Positions 35,421-48,420 of a stretch of 64,000 nucleotides of DNA are shown in pieces. The notes under the pieces were generated by a model. The model saw only the letters and a program-made list of their open reading frames with translations. It had not been told where the DNA came from and ran no database searches. The translations under genes were made by a program, and so were the position numbers. Every line of letters starts with the position of its first letter. The first letter of the stretch is position 1. The DNA comes from Trogon surrucura (lineage: Eukaryota; Chordata; Aves; Trogoniformes; Trogonidae). The stretch covers positions 50,130,264-50,194,263 of the forward strand of contig CM036621.1 of the NCBI GenBank assembly GCA_020746105.1, in the 5' to 3' direction.

Positions 35421-38400
35421 TGGGGTTGTTTTTTTTCCTTGTTGTTTTACAAGTGTGCAAGAATAGGAGGGTTTGTGACTGTGCAGATTATTTTTTTTTA
35501 TTCCCTTTTTTTGTTTTCCCTCTCCCTCTTTCTAGCAAAGTTAAATTAAATTGTAAGAAGCTGCTGGATGTTGGCATGCTGTGTTAGATATTTGAGGCTG
35601 TCCTGGTTGTAGACAAGAGTAGCCATGAAAATCTAAACTGGGCAAAGCACCCTCTGTATGCAGAGACTAAGGGTATCTCCAAAGGGTAGTAATTTTCAAG
35701 TAAATAATTCCATGTAGTTGTTTGTTTTCATTACTGACAACATAAGGGAACTTTAGAAGATGTATCAACCTCATTTCCTAGGTACTTTGACATGCAGGAT
35801 ACAGAAAAAACAGGAGGTGGAGAAGCAATTGGATGTGCACGTTGCTTTTTGGAAATCGTAGCTTTTCTTTCTTTGATTGCGTGTTTATGTTAAGTAAATA
35901 ATCTTTATGCATAAGGTTCTTATGGCCAAAAGAAAATTTTTGTGAAGGAAGATGGGAGAACTGTTTTGGATGGTCTTCTAGAGTTTGTAGATAAGTTGAA
36001 GACGCAGTGCTCAGGTATTAATTCTGGTATAACAAGAGGTAAATGGGAGGCTGGGGACAGTTTTTCCAGGTGCATGAGGAGGGTCTCATTTCACTGCCTG
36101 AGGGTGAATGAAGGGGAGTTGCCACGCTTGAGCTGACCATGCTTCCAGCAGTAGCAAAGATTCACAGGATCGGCTCTGGAAGGAGGGGAAGGTGTGGGTT
36201 TTATATTTTTCACTACACACAGCATTTGAGGCCACAGGGTAAGAGAGTAAGCGTTGGTGTAAATTAAGCAAACAAGGTGATGTGGATCCTTGAACAAAGC
36301 TCTGGTTAAGATCTGGAGGCTGGGAAGAGTTGTTTCCTTCTAGGGCAGCCCAGAGAGCCTGCGTGGTCTTCTGAGGTGATGGTTAAAAGGGGATGTCTGA
36401 GAGGAGGAGGGAGAGGCAGCATTCTCAGGAGGGTTTCCAGGAAGGCAGAGCAGTGTGCAGTATTTGGGGGAGTTGGTCAAAAGAGAAGTGAGCATCAGAG
36501 CTGTAAAACTTGACTACTATCAGCTGCCTGCCATGAGTGCTCTGCAGAGAGCCATGATGGTTATTTTCCCACTCTGTTTTTGTTTGTCATTTCAGAAGCA
36601 GAAAGGCAATGCTCAAAGTCTAATGCAAAATAAAACAGAGCAGTTTTTGATTATGATGCACAGTCAAGTGGAAAAATGCGATAACTGGGACTCTGGTTTA
36701 GGGCACAGCTGAGCTGAACCAAAGAGGAGCCTGGCTCCAGGTCGTGTGATGGAGCCGTCAGGGCTGAAGTTCGTTTCTTATTGCTGGAATTTCATTTTCT
36801 TTTCTTCTTCATTTCTTAAGTCTTTTCTTTGATGACTAAACTGGATGATGGAGGAGAGCTGAGTGGAGTCTGCTTAGCAGTCTCCAACAAGGAATGCTGA
36901 TCAGAAAAAGTGATTTTTTTTTTTTTTGTATATTTTAGAGTGACTGTGCTGTTTGGAATGTTGCTCAAGTGTCTAGAGTTCAGCTGCTTGTTAGGGTGAT
37001 GAGCAGAGCCCTATGTCCTTTCCTTACTAGAACTGCTGGGGCTCATGAAATTAACTGTGGTGGTGTCAGAGATACTACCTGGGTGAAGAAAAATTGGTGG
37101 ATCAAATGCTAGATTCTTTTAGAAACATTGGTAGGAGAAGCTTCCTGACTTTTTTTTTGCCTCCCTCCAGCACTGAATTAAGTCAGGGTGCCTGGGAAGT
37201 AAAACCGAGTGACAGCATTTACTCCTGGTGAAAAGTAATGCTCTTTTCCTTGCCTTCCCTGAGGTTATGTTTTTGCAAAGGCTGATGCCTTGAGCATTGC
37301 TCGCTGCTTCAGCAGCAGCCCTTAGCCTGGGAATGTGCTGGCAGAAGTGGCTAGGGGAGAGGGGGGCTGCTCTTCCCTTTGACGGGCGACCATCGCCCAG
37401 CTGCTGAGCCCACTGGAAATGATAGCAGATGCTGAGCAAGGAAGTGATAGAAAGAGGAACAACTGGCCATGAAGTTTCTGGTTAGACTTTGAGTAGCGTG
37501 TTTTTGAAATTATTTTGGTATAGAAATTGTCAGAAACAGCAGGAGAAGCAATACCCTCTTTCAGAGATGTAGAGATGCCTGTACCTGAGGCTGGGAAATG
37601 AGCTTCCCAGCAGGCAAGCCCAGCCCAGCATGGTCACCCACTTCACACTCTGCTTTGGCTTCTCTGAAGAATGGCAGCATATCCCTGTTTGCAATGCAGT
37701 TCTGCCTGGAAGACCAAAACCCTGCTCAGACGTGAAAAATATTCCTTAAGTCAATAGGCAGCAGCAACATCTGGTGAGCTGTGCTGAATTGATGCTCAAA
37801 GTGAGGGGTGGCATCAAAACTGGGCCAAAAAGAAGTATTTATTTTTTGCAGGGCTTCTATGAAAGTGATGTAATTACCAAAAAAAAGAAGTTAAATCAAG
37901 GGCTTATGGAGTTGTGGTCTCCAAAAAAGTCCTGGGCTCACTGGTTCCTGGAGGGAGACAGGGTTCTCTGCATGGGGCTGCTTCCCACCACGGTGGGTAT
38001 GTGCACTCCTCTCAGCAGCCTTCCTTTGTTCCCCGTTAAATTAGTGTCGTCTTCTCTGTGGCGCATCTTACCCTCCCGTGTGTTGCGCAGCATCGAAAAT
38101 TCAAGGCAACAAAATGCCCTATTTTTCATGAACTCTCACTGAAAAAAATACTGTCCCTTTTTTTTTTTCCGGCAGGCTACCTTGCAGGAATGCCAAATCC
38201 TCAGCAGTGTTTGTGGGTGAGGCAGGCATTGCCCAGAGGTCGATGTTTTTAGTGTCACTCCTACTCTGAGCACCCAAACGCACGGAAAACCAGGGAAGCC
38301 CAAACACATTATGCAACCACTGACCTTGATCAGGTTCAAAATTATCTTAACCATTAAACAGTAGCAAGCGTGACTTCTATTGTGGGAAGTATTTTACATT

Positions 38401-38439
38401 GCATTCAAGCGTGATTGCTGTAGTCTGGGGTCCGGGTTT
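35421..38439. other. Single-copy non-coding DNA, no gene recognised
   Basis: Starts with T-rich simple sequence (about 35430-35525), has a T14 run near 36916 and a T-rich stretch near 38158-38169. Open frames reach 122 codons with no domain. No transposon recognised. Confidence 0.5.
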
Positions 38440-38580
38440 GACTTTATTATGCTCCGAGTCTTTCAAGTTAATTTATCAAAATGACATACAGCTCTGAGGG
38501 CAGCTGCGTGGTATATGATTGACTAAATAATACTCTGCATTTTGGAAAGGCTTTTAAAGTTCACTGCTTTCACACCAGGT
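38440..38580. promoter_or_regulatory. Weak candidate conserved block
   Basis: Complex AT-rich sequence including TTAATTTATCAAAATGACATAC (in two overlapping cores near 38468) and ATATGATTGACTAAATAATAC. It contains TGATTGAC, close to the PBX/MEIS-type TGATTGACAG preference. Evidence is limited to motif texture. Confidence 0.2.
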
Positions 38581-38952
38581 GTATTTGTTGTTCTAATGCA
38601 GGTCACTTCCTCTCGTAGTCGTGCCATCCTCCAAGCAGAGTCTGGCACAAACAATTTCTAACGACATAAATTGGGTTGCAGGGTCAAACGGTGATGTCTG
38701 AATGTGCGGTGGTTTTTTCAGATCCAAATGCTATTGATATCCAAATGCAGTTGTTTCGTTTGCTTTTGACACACACATCCATTTTCAGATGCGATTAGCA
38801 GATTAAATGGTGAATTTTGGGAAGAGGTTTGGAGGCAGCCGTCGTTTTGCAGAGTGGCTGCAGGCATCGTAATATCCTTCTTGCTTGATTTGAAATTCAC
38901 CTGTCACTTTCAGGAGAAAATGAAATAACTTTTTAGACCTTTTAAGTATTAC

Positions 38953-38990
38953 TTATGGCAATTTTAATTGTTTATGGTAATTTTAATTGT
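38953..38990 (+). repeat. 19-bp tandem duplication carrying TAATTG
   Basis: The unit TTATGGCAATTTTAATTGT (38953-38971) is repeated as TTATGGTAATTTTAATTGT (38972-38990) with one C-to-T difference. Each copy contains a TAATTG homeodomain core, so the duplication doubles a potential binding site. Confidence 0.85.
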
Positions 38991-39000
38991 TGCCAATTCC

Positions 39001-40600
39001 TGGCTAATGATGAAAGAGCATGAAATCCGAGTGTCTAGTTACAAATATATTTGTATTTCAGAGCAGAGGTGAAGAGGAAAGCTTGGAGAGGAGATGACAT
39101 GTAGCCTGGGAAATGCTGGTTAGTGCAGCAAAGTGAGGACACTGACATTATTTCAGGATGGGGACTCATTTCTGTCTCTTCCCAGGGAACACAGGCATTT
39201 CTGGCTCATTAAGTTCCAATATAGGATTTTAGGCAGATCTTCCAGTTTTTAAGAAGTCATTTGTCTGTACACCTAAGAAAAGATGGGTTTCCTGTTGTAT
39301 TAGGGAATTTGTTGGGAATTTATTCTCCTTCCCGGATGGTCTGTGGTTGTTACTGTACTTTGCTAAGTGATGATATAGTTGTTTGTGGGCATTTCTTCCT
39401 TCCAAAACCTATTTTCTAATATTTTTCTAGCAACCTACCACAAAAGAGAGTAGTTACCTCATGAAATGTGCCAAGGGCTAGGTAAGGACTGAAGGGATAC
39501 AAAGTCAGAAAAGAGGCATCTCGGGTACAAAGTAGATTAGATTGGGGGGGAAAAAGTGGAGAACAGGCTCAAAGGCCTGGAGGAGAAGTGGAGTTGCCTG
39601 AGCCACAACTGCCGGTTTAAACTAAACTTCACAACCCAGCTTAGATCACCTTGTGTGTTATGTGCTCTACTAGCAGACAATGTGCTGCAAGCACTGGCCA
39701 TGTACCGTCGAAAGTCAACACAGCTTGATGACTGGGTGCACAACTGTATTACTGTAACAGTTTCTATGTCAGAAAAGATAATGAAGCGTTTGTGAAGGCT
39801 TGAGAACAAGATTGAGAGGAGAAGCTGTTCACGCTGGGTGATATGCTGAACAGTAAAGCAGCTCGGGGTGTAGTGACATGTTGCTTTCAGACCTTACCCA
39901 GCACCGAAGTGAGGTGCTGAGACTGCTTGGCACTAGGATGTGTGATCATTTCGGCTTGGAGGTCTGTGATCGTATGCAGGGTAACTTGGAAGTGAGACAA
40001 GGTGATGCGATACCATCCCTGCCTGAGTGAATATGTCCGCAGTTTGGTAATCTCAGCATGCATGCAAAGTCGGAATTGTTATCACTTGCAAACAAATACA
40101 CAGACTATAAGCTAAAGAAAAATACAAGCTCTAAGAATTCCGAGAGTAGCTCTTGAAGACCGTGCATGGAGCTTAAGCTAGCTCCAGCTGACATTAATAG
40201 GAGGGGTGTAGTAATTCTTCCATCCCTTCTACTAATTGCAGACACTTTTTTGAGATATCTTGATGCAGATTTTTGCAATCCTCCCAAGGATGACATCTGC
40301 TCCTGGTAGGAGGCTCCAAAATTGTAGGTTTCCTTTGCTGCCACTGTGCACTCTGTAAAGTGCTAAATTTTTCTTGCTTAGTTGAAAACGGGAAGTTTTA
40401 CTTTGGTGACTAGAGAGAGTGTGGAATTGGTGATGTGATCAAAGGAGCTATAGATTGTCTCAGTCAAACAAATGTCTCCAACCACTGTTCAGGCAAACTT
40501 TTCAATGTTCGTGCCTGCTGCAAGTCTAAAAGTCAGTGCCCTGTGACATGCTCCACTGAGTCTCCTTTGGCATTTGCACTGTCTGCAACTGCTGTGGCAG
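39001..40600. other. Single-copy non-coding DNA, no gene recognised
   Basis: A 79-codon plus-strand frame at 39,556-39,795 has a plausible-looking amino-acid mix (charged N-terminus, leucine-rich middle) but no family I recognise and no visible splice context. It is left unannotated as a gene. A G7 run lies at 39544-39550. Confidence 0.5.
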
Positions 40601-40920
40601 ATTAGAGCGTATGCTACTCAAGCGGGAAGTGGGGCTAATCTGACAATAAATGTGTATTTTAAGTGTAGCTGTTGCGTTGCATTAATGTTGTTTATCCTGT
40701 GATGGTAGCACTGTGCTGGCACATGACGTGAGTGATGTTAATGATGTGGGAAAGGCTGGGCTTTTTAAGGGGCCATGTTGGTGCAAAGTTGAGTGTGGCA
40801 TAATTAGAGCAGTGTCTGGTCTGCTGATAAAATAAAGGCGGCTAATTGCCACCGCTTTCATTTTCTTAGTCTCTCTTACTCATTAAAGACTTTGGTAAGC
40901 TTAGCGATCGCACCCCTTCC
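40601..40920. promoter_or_regulatory. Candidate enhancer-like conserved block
   Basis: A long complex stretch without repeats. Visible cores are GGGGCTAATCTGACAATAAA (OTX/CRX-type TAATC), TTGCGTTGCATTAATG (C/EBP/CEBP-like TTGC..GC with homeodomain core), ACATGACGTGAG (CRE-like TGACGTGA at 40724-40731), CATAATTAGAG, and GGCGGCTAATTGCCACCGC (about 40837-40855), a TAATT core inside inverted GGC/GCC. The density of distinct motifs is higher than in flanking DNA. This is inference; no alignment or chromatin data are available. Confidence 0.33.
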
Positions 40921-41060
40921 AGGATAAGGTAGCTTGTGTGAAAACATACACAAGATTAATTTCTGCTTGTTCTCTAGAGAATTGGAGAAGTTAAAACAAC
41001 CGTATACGTTCGCATTATTTTTTCAGGCATATTTCCCCACTGGGGCTGTTTCTAAGACGC

Positions 41061-41156
41061 AGAATCATAGAATGGCCTAGGCTGGAAGGGACCTTAGCAA
41101 TCAGCTAATCCAACCTCCCTGTCATGGGCAGGGACGTCTCTCAACTAGATCAGGCA
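41061..41156 (-). mobile_element. CR1 LINE 3'-end fragment
   Basis: The plus strand reads AGAATCATAGAATGGCCTAG, then GGCTGGAAGGGACCTTAGCA, then TAATCCAACCTCCCTGTCAT and GGGCAGGGACGTCTCTCAAC, followed by TAGATCAGGCAAC. This is the reverse complement of the avian CR1 3' UTR, in consensus order. The copy is only about 95 bases, strongly 5'-truncated, with several substitutions, so it is moderately old. Confidence 0.92.
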
Positions 41157-41480
41157 ACACATGTGGACCGAACAGGGAAGCAGTAGGTAACATAGTTGTG
41201 TAAATAGAAGATCTTCAAACTGTCAAAATGTAGAAGTTGCATTACTGAGGGAGGAGGCTGAGCCGGTTCGTGGCTGCGGGGACTCCAGGAGAGCGGTGCC
41301 GTGTGTTGGTCACGCCGAGATGAGCCCAGCACGGGCCCATCGAGGTGGACGGGCATCTGCTCACGCTCAGTGGGGGCTGGCAGATGCGGTGCCGATCTGG
41401 GGAGTGATGCTGAGATGTGGCGACGGCTACCTTCCATCGACACCCTATAGGCAGGCTTGATCTCCGGTTTTCGAGAGCAA
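41157..41480. other. CpG-bearing GC-rich patch beside a CR1 end
   Basis: More GC-rich than neighbours, with CpGs in GAGCCGGTTCGTGGCTGCGG, GTCACGCCGAGATG and CGGTGCCGATC. A 133-codon minus-strand frame (41,150-41,551) and a 94-codon frame overlap it in different frames; neither shows a domain. It begins right at the end of the CR1 fragment, but its sequence is not one I recognise as CR1. It might be further CR1 body too diverged to identify by eye, or unrelated sequence. Confidence 0.3.
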
Positions 41481-43735
41481 AGAACGTACGGCACACCACA
41501 GTGGAAAAGCTGCCAAGCTGCAGCAATGACAGGTGCAGATAAGGAGGCCAAGTGAATGAAGCTTCTGTTTTTTATGGAAAAAAAACAGCGTGCAGTGTGT
41601 TGAACAAAGCCAGCCTCTTCCCATGTACAAGACCCATTAGGAACTTTTCAGCTATCATTTATTTAGACAGGAAGTATATTCTCCTTTTACAGTAATTTAT
41701 TGGCCGATTTGTAAAGGTTGCTAGTTAAATTTGTTGGAGTGGGAGGACTGAAAAATGGAGACAAACAAGCAGCTGAAAAGCCAGCCCTTCTCGCATGAAC
41801 TGTGGTCTGCACCGCGTCCCAAACAGGAACATTTAGTAAAGGAGTCAGTTATTTCTGGTTGTTTTTCTTTCGGCTTGTTGGAAACCACGTGGTTCCTGTG
41901 CCACTCCTCATACTCTGGTGAGATTCCTAAGTCTTCTGCCAGTTAATAAGTTTTTAAGTTGGTTAATGTTTTAATAGGGAGGATTTATAAGCTTGGGTGC
42001 CAAATCTATTTAGAGGCAGAAATTTAGTAGTCTAAAAGAAATAATGATTGTATATACAAGAGTGCTGTACTTGGATTTCTGTGAGTTCGTAAAGTCAGTC
42101 CATTTCTATGGAAATAACCTGGTATCATTAGCATCTTCCTCAAAGACTGATGCCAAGGTTCTGTTATTTATTACATATTTTTCTTTTATTTTAAAGAAAT
42201 TTGCAATATAGGATTTTTAGCAGCCTGTATTACATTTAAGTCTATTAAATCCCTTCTATAGCCTGTATCTCTCAGAGGCAGAATGCCGGATGTTTGGAGC
42301 AAAGTGTTAAACCTGTGAAGCTGACGTATAAGATAATATGGCCATGGGCTTCACCCTGATCTCTAATAGCAAGAGACTGCCTTTTCCTCCAAGGTTTACA
42401 GTTTAATATCGCTTCTGAGATGTGCTGTCATTAACCATGACTTTGGAACTAAATCCCGTGTCTTGTTTTATCTTCAGGGCACTTTGGAAGGCTTAGAGTG
42501 TTTATAGGCTGGAAACCAGAAGTTGCGTGGCATCACAGAGTTTGCAGTTACTTTACTGTATTAATTCTCATGCTCTGTCAGCTGTAATGAGCCGAGGCAG
42601 ACCTCCTTCGCCTCTGCCGCACTGCTGCCGTGTGAAACACCAGAAAAGCTCAACAGAGCCTACTCACCGTTAGTAAGTTCAGGGAAAATTATACTACTTA
42701 TTGTAGATGCTACTTGATTTGTTTCTAGGGGATGCAGAGTTTCTGTCTGTATTATGTAAGGGTGCCATGAAACCTGATGTTGTTGACTTCTCGGGTGTGT
42801 TTTACCCATCATAGGCTCTGCTGACCCACTGGATATGTCAAAGAAGATAAGAAGAGACACAGAATATTATGGAGAGAGATTTTCTGAGTCTAAGTAAAAA
42901 TTAAAGTTCAATCTGCCCTTACAGTCCCAGCATAACTGAATAGGAGGGACTGAAAACCAAACCCTGGATAGAGCTGAATGAAAATTTTGTGTGTGGGATG
43001 TGGAGTTCTGCAGTGTTTAGTAGCAATAACAGCCTGGAAAATAAAAATAACCAACTTGTGTAAGCTAGCACCTGTGACAACTGTAATTTTCCTCTGGGCG
43101 TGAGATGATCACCATTTAACAGGCCTTAACTCCAGTTTCTAATTTTGTAATTCCTAAGCAATTGTAGCTGTCAAGTGAGCTCAGTGTAAGCTATTGTATA
43201 AATCCTTGTAACACAGCTCGCAAAGATGGCTTGACAGGGCCAGTGGATGCTGGAAGAGTAAAGCATGTCTAACTGTTGCATCTCATGTTCACGTCTGCCT
43301 CAAACCTCTTATTAACCTTCCCAGAACTGATCGTCTACTGTTGTTACTCAGGAATGCACTTAGCCCTGTGCTTAGCTTTGAACGCATTTGCAGACCTGAC
43401 AGAGCTCTGTGGGAATTACGTGCTGCTTAATGGCTGTGCTCAGCTGAGACCTGGATTCGAGGGCCGCCCTTTGTGACTTGCGAGTTTTTCCTCCATGGTC
43501 AGCTGTGATGATATTTTGATTGCCGTCTGCGACAAATGCCTTATGACCCAGAACAGGTCTAATAGGCTTCTTGTTCCAGGTGTACCGTCTTCTTTCTGAG
43601 CTCATAGAGGTTATGGTCTTTCAAGAGAAAGGAGATGGTCCATAGTCTTGGGTCTTACTGATACCAGTGAGGAGCCCTCGCTGGTATGCATAGAAGACCT
43701 TGGCCCACAAACTTCTGCTTTTGGCTGTCATCTAT
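41481..43735. other. Single-copy non-coding DNA, no gene recognised
   Basis: Contains a 12-bp palindrome AACCACGTGGTT at 41883-41894 (E-box core inside inverted RUNX-like halves). A complex stretch at about 42310-42450 also looks non-random but without clear motif clusters. No coding exon or transposon is seen. Confidence 0.5.
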
Positions 43736-43857
43736 GAAAATTTAAATACATATTTATACACGCATGTATATAGAAAATGTGGATATACATATATTCATTT
43801 ATACATATCCATATGTAAACATCTACATAAACATACATATATATGTGTACGTAATAA
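43736..43857. repeat. Cryptic AT-rich simple sequence
   Basis: Degenerate mixture of ATAC, ATAT, CATA and TGTA words over about 120 bases, including CATACATATATATGTGTACG near its end. Likely a decayed dinucleotide or tetranucleotide microsatellite. Confidence 0.7.
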
Positions 43858-46800
43858 GTATTGTTGCTTGGTGAACAGCATTTCTTTGGTATGTTTCTGA
43901 GCGCATGGACTAGAAATGTCCACTCCAGCAGGTATCTGCTTGGAGACACTTATCATACGCAGACTATAAATTATATTAAAAAGTGTCTGTTGTTAAACTG
44001 TGATAAACTTAGTTACAAGGAAACAAGTGGTGCTTTATTGCCAATGAGTTTCTTTGTGTTTCCTTAAAGCTCTAGCCATAAAAGGACACTTTTGTAGTTT
44101 TTTGACATTAAAAGTAGAGTAGAAAGAGCCATGTTGGATTTCGGATGTGAGGTGCTTCTAAGTCATACGGCTGGTTACCCATTTACTGAAAGCCTTTCTC
44201 CCTCCTTTCATTCCTTGGGACAAGGCAGTGTAAGTGAGGGATCCTTGAAGAGCAACTCTGTGTCTTCAAGAAAAATGGAAAAACCTGGAAGTGGAGATGT
44301 CCATTTAAAAACTATTGGTGATTCCCTTTCATGAACCAGTGGTGGCCATGGTCACTTGTACTCAGTAGTACTAGACTCAACCATTGCTGAAAGCCTTCTG
44401 TAAAGTCTCCTGCCAGAATCAGGAACTGCTCGTATGAGTATGCAGAAACATCCTTCAGTTCAGAAACGGACATTTTGGTTCAGCAGAACAATCTGCATAA
44501 TGACATAATTCCACACAGTTTGATACTGAACTCATTTGGTTTTATTTATATTTGTATATTTCTGTAAGACAGTGTATTTTCTCTTTGCATTTTCAGTAAG
44601 CCACAGACTTTTGCAGTGTCCGCATATGAGTCCCTAGTAGAAGCCATTGGCTGTGGCTCTTAAACAACAACGACAAAAATGTATTTCCAGAGGCATCGAA
44701 ATACCTCCCAATAATTGAAATGTGAGCTGGCAAGTCTGATGTTGTTACAGGCAGAAGAGCAAGGGACAAGCCAAGTGGCTGCCCAGGTGGTGAAGCAGCG
44801 TCAGGTGAGCCGGGAGCTGGTCCTGCCCAGCCTGAGACATGAGCTGATGCTGTGACTATGCTTACATTGCTCCTTCCCTCACAGCTGTGGAACAACACTG
44901 TGAGCTGGATGTTTTCCACTAAAATAATCAGAAGCGATATGGTTTACGATATTACAATTCTAAAATACCATCAGTAGGTTGGAGCACTGCATCATCTTCA
45001 GGTGCTTGTAGATCTGAGAAAGATGCCATACTCCTAATGGTGTGATAGCTGTCTTATCTCTGGCCTCTGATCCTCCTTGTATTTCTGCTGTAATGTTAAT
45101 ATACTACGGATAGTCAATCTCCACTTCGTTACTATGGTTTTTCCCTTTATTGTTAGGTGGAGAGCTGACTAGCACAAATACATATGTGATGCAAACCTAC
45201 TGGAGCTGGACTGAGCAAACTGCAGTGTTTTCATAAAGAGATACAGGGCTAATGTGAAGAAGAGGCAGCATCTTGGTTACGGGAGTCCTGTGTGTCTGAA
45301 ACCTAGTCTAAAATGAATATTTAATGGTACATCTTCAGTATGCTGCTAGCAAGGTCTGGAAAATGTTCTGTCTATTCTGAATTCAAGATCTCTGTGCACA
45401 TGCCCTAGGGACTTGCTAATGCCTCTTCAAAGGCAGATAGAGCCAGCATTGGTGTCTAGAAAGCACTATGTGTGGCTGGGGTTTGCCTGGTATTTTTGCA
45501 GTCGGTGGCTGTTGGGGGGTTAAAAATCCAAGCAAGAAGAGGGCTCAGCGGTCGGATAACTGACATCCTGAGTCGTTGGTGAGATGCATTCTCCATGCCC
45601 AGCTCCCTTTTGCAGCCAGTTCAGCTTCCTTGCATAAGGGAAAAGGCAGGAGAAATAGTGTTGTTGTCACAGAGGTGATAAGCCCTTTAGAGAGATTGGT
45701 GATCAAATACACCTGCAGCAGGGTAAAGCCTGGTCTCAGCTGGGGGCAATTTCTGTGATTGCTAGTGGGGCTGGAGAGCACGTAAGTCAACCCAGTGGTG
45801 TATCAGAAGGTGTTTGTTCTCAGGCTGGGAGCAGGCTGAGAGGTGTTCCCTAACAGTGTGGGCAGACTTCGCTAGCTTGCTCTGTATCAAAGGATGCTTT
45901 GTCATGAAACCTTGTCCTGGAGAGCAGGAAGGAGCGAAATGGGAAACAGACTTGCTTGGATCAGAGGTAAATCTCAGCAGCTATGGAGCAAAGAACTCCA
46001 TGGGCAAGTGGCAACTAAGTTGTGAACCCGAGGAGGAGTTGTTTTCTTTTTAACATGGGTGGTCAGGGACTTTATGTGTTTCATGGTATAGTAAGAGAAT
46101 ACTCACCTGTGCTCTAGAGTGTAATTCGTGTATTATGAAACTGGGGACAGTGGTAGAAATGAAGGCAGAACTTAAGGAGAAGTTAAAGCAAAAACTGTTT
46201 CTGGTCTCTAGCTTTGCTATCTATCCGCAATTAAATAGTAAAGAGCCAGCAAATCAAAACAACTTGCCTCAAATTTACACATTTGCTTTGTGAACATTTT
46301 TTTTTTATCCTTCTAAACTGGCCGCTGCGTTAAACTTCACTGAGATTCTTCTTTGGCACTCGATTTGAAGTCTCAAGGCTCAAGTAATTTTTATTTGCAG
46401 TAGGAAATGGCTGGCAATGCGGTAACCTTCAAAACATAGCGAATGCCACTGGTTCTTTGTCAGAAAGCCATATAGCTGGCCAAGCTGCTGGAAGTCAGAG
46501 TGCAGACAGAACACTGCTGGTCACAACTCAAGTTTTATAGGTGTGTAAAAAAAAATGAAGCTTTTTCTGATGTGTTCGAAAGGCTGATGGAATGAGTTAC
46601 TGGCAAGTTGTCTTGGTACTGTGGAGCCAAGACAAGAAAGTATCTCTAGAGAGGGTGAACCTGTATTGAAATGCGTTTGTGTTTGGACCTGTTGTGAATG
46701 AACATGTGCTCAGCTATTTGCGGGGAAGTGTGATACAGAAAAGGTTGTCCTGAAAGGCAAATAAGCTAAGCTTTGACTAGTAAATTGAGGGTTTCCATTT

Positions 46801-48420
46801 TATGAGGCAGTGTTTGCCTTTTTCTTCAAACAAAACTAGTGCTGCATTGGTAAAAGTATGTTTATATTTGAAAAAATCTGAGATTTTTTCAGATGTTTTC
46901 ACCTGATGGGGAGCAGAAGGCTGTCCAGTTTTAGTCCTCAGTTCTTGCAAACCATTGTATCACGTAATCCCTTCTGTAAAATATATCATGCCTTGTCTTA
47001 GAGTGCTGGGTTGCTGTTTTTGCTTTTGCTCTGGGAAGACAGTTCTCAGATGTTAAGAAACCATTATTACCAACCTGAATCTAGTCTGCCTGCGTTACTT
47101 GTGTTTGTTCTGGTGCCAGCATTGTATTAAACAAGTTCAGTTTGCTTGTAGGTTTTTTGTTTGTTTTGTGGAAATGCATTCTATCTCCATGGCAACGCAT
47201 GTATAGTAAAAAACTAAATGCTCTCTTAACCTTTATTTTCTGAGTCTAAATAAGTTCATTTTCAGAGTCTGACCTCTGAAAGTGAGCTCCCTGGTTACTC
47301 TGCATGCCTGTCTCAGCCTCTTCCTGCACGGAATCATCTGTCTGGAGGAAGTTCCCATGCCTTCCTCACCAGGCACTAGCACAGATCTTTCTCTGTCTCT
47401 GGAGAGACCCTGCTTGTGATACTACTGCCTGGCTGAGGTAAAAAATAACCACCAATTCCTCTTTGCTTCTTCCTTGCAATTTTGTCTTTGGTTTCTTAGT
47501 GTGCTCTCCTGTGCCACAAATTTACTCCTAAATTCAGTTTCTTATTTCCTGTGTAGTGTTTTTTATTTTGATGCCACAGATTTTTTTTTTTTGTAAAATC
47601 TCCATATAAATACCTGTGGGTCTCGAATTTGCCTCTCTGCTTTTAGATCCTTATTCCTGCTGTCTGAGCTTCAGCATCATTCACAGCTCCTTCTCTAGTC
47701 TCCATACCATTTTGATGCCAATCTACAAAGTATCGTTTCTACTAGATATTTACTCAGTGTGTATCCTGTAGATCCTGTATCCTTTCATGTGTATTGTAAT
47801 TCTCAAATGTTTTTTCAGTACTATAATCTTTTATTCCCTGTAGTGGTTGCTTATCTTCAGAGAGAAATGGAACAAAATCTGCAAATCCCTTTCCCTTACC
47901 AAGTGTCCCATTTTGCTCTCTGAAAAATCCAAAACTTCTCGGGTTTAAACCCTTTTCTTCTTGCCCTCCTGTTCCACCACTTCAAGCTTGTCTGTGTGCT
48001 ATAGCAGAGCTCAATGGCAGGAGGATGCCTTCATCTATCAGAGCTGTGCCACTCTGGGGCTACAGCCACCGCTGAACACACCAGCAGTCTCCAACCAGAC
48101 AGCAGCAGAAGAGCCAACTGTACAGCAACGTGCTAATGCTCATCCATACCAAAGGAGTACGGAATAGGAAAGGTTGAGTCCTAACCAAACTCCCTTGGTG
48201 ATTTTGTTGTTGTTCTCTGCTTTTTATTTTCTCAGCAGGGATGTTGGCTTTTTGCATTCCTGTCTGAAAGCCAACAAAACCAGGCTGGTAGTTTTGGTTT
48301 TCTGTTTGAGAGTGAGGCCCTCTGTGCCGGTGAGGAGCCCTAGAAATCTTAGCAGGTACCGTCCTCAAGATGTGTATAACTGTACGTCTGAGTTCATTTC
48401 AAAGTGTCTTCCATAATCCA
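43858..48420. other. Single-copy non-coding DNA, no gene recognised
   Basis: The part at about 47270-48000 is pyrimidine-rich on the plus strand. T runs lie near 46299 and 47580-47592. Open frames are at most 108 codons. I recognise no transposon, exon or RNA gene. Confidence 0.5.

Noticed and set aside
39556-39795. 79-codon frame with a protein-like amino-acid mix
   Set aside because: Composition alone is weak evidence; I could not place it in a family and no splice sites support an exon.
41150-41551. Minus-strand 133-codon frame next to a CR1 end
   Set aside because: Runs into CR1-derived sequence, overlaps another frame and shows no domain.
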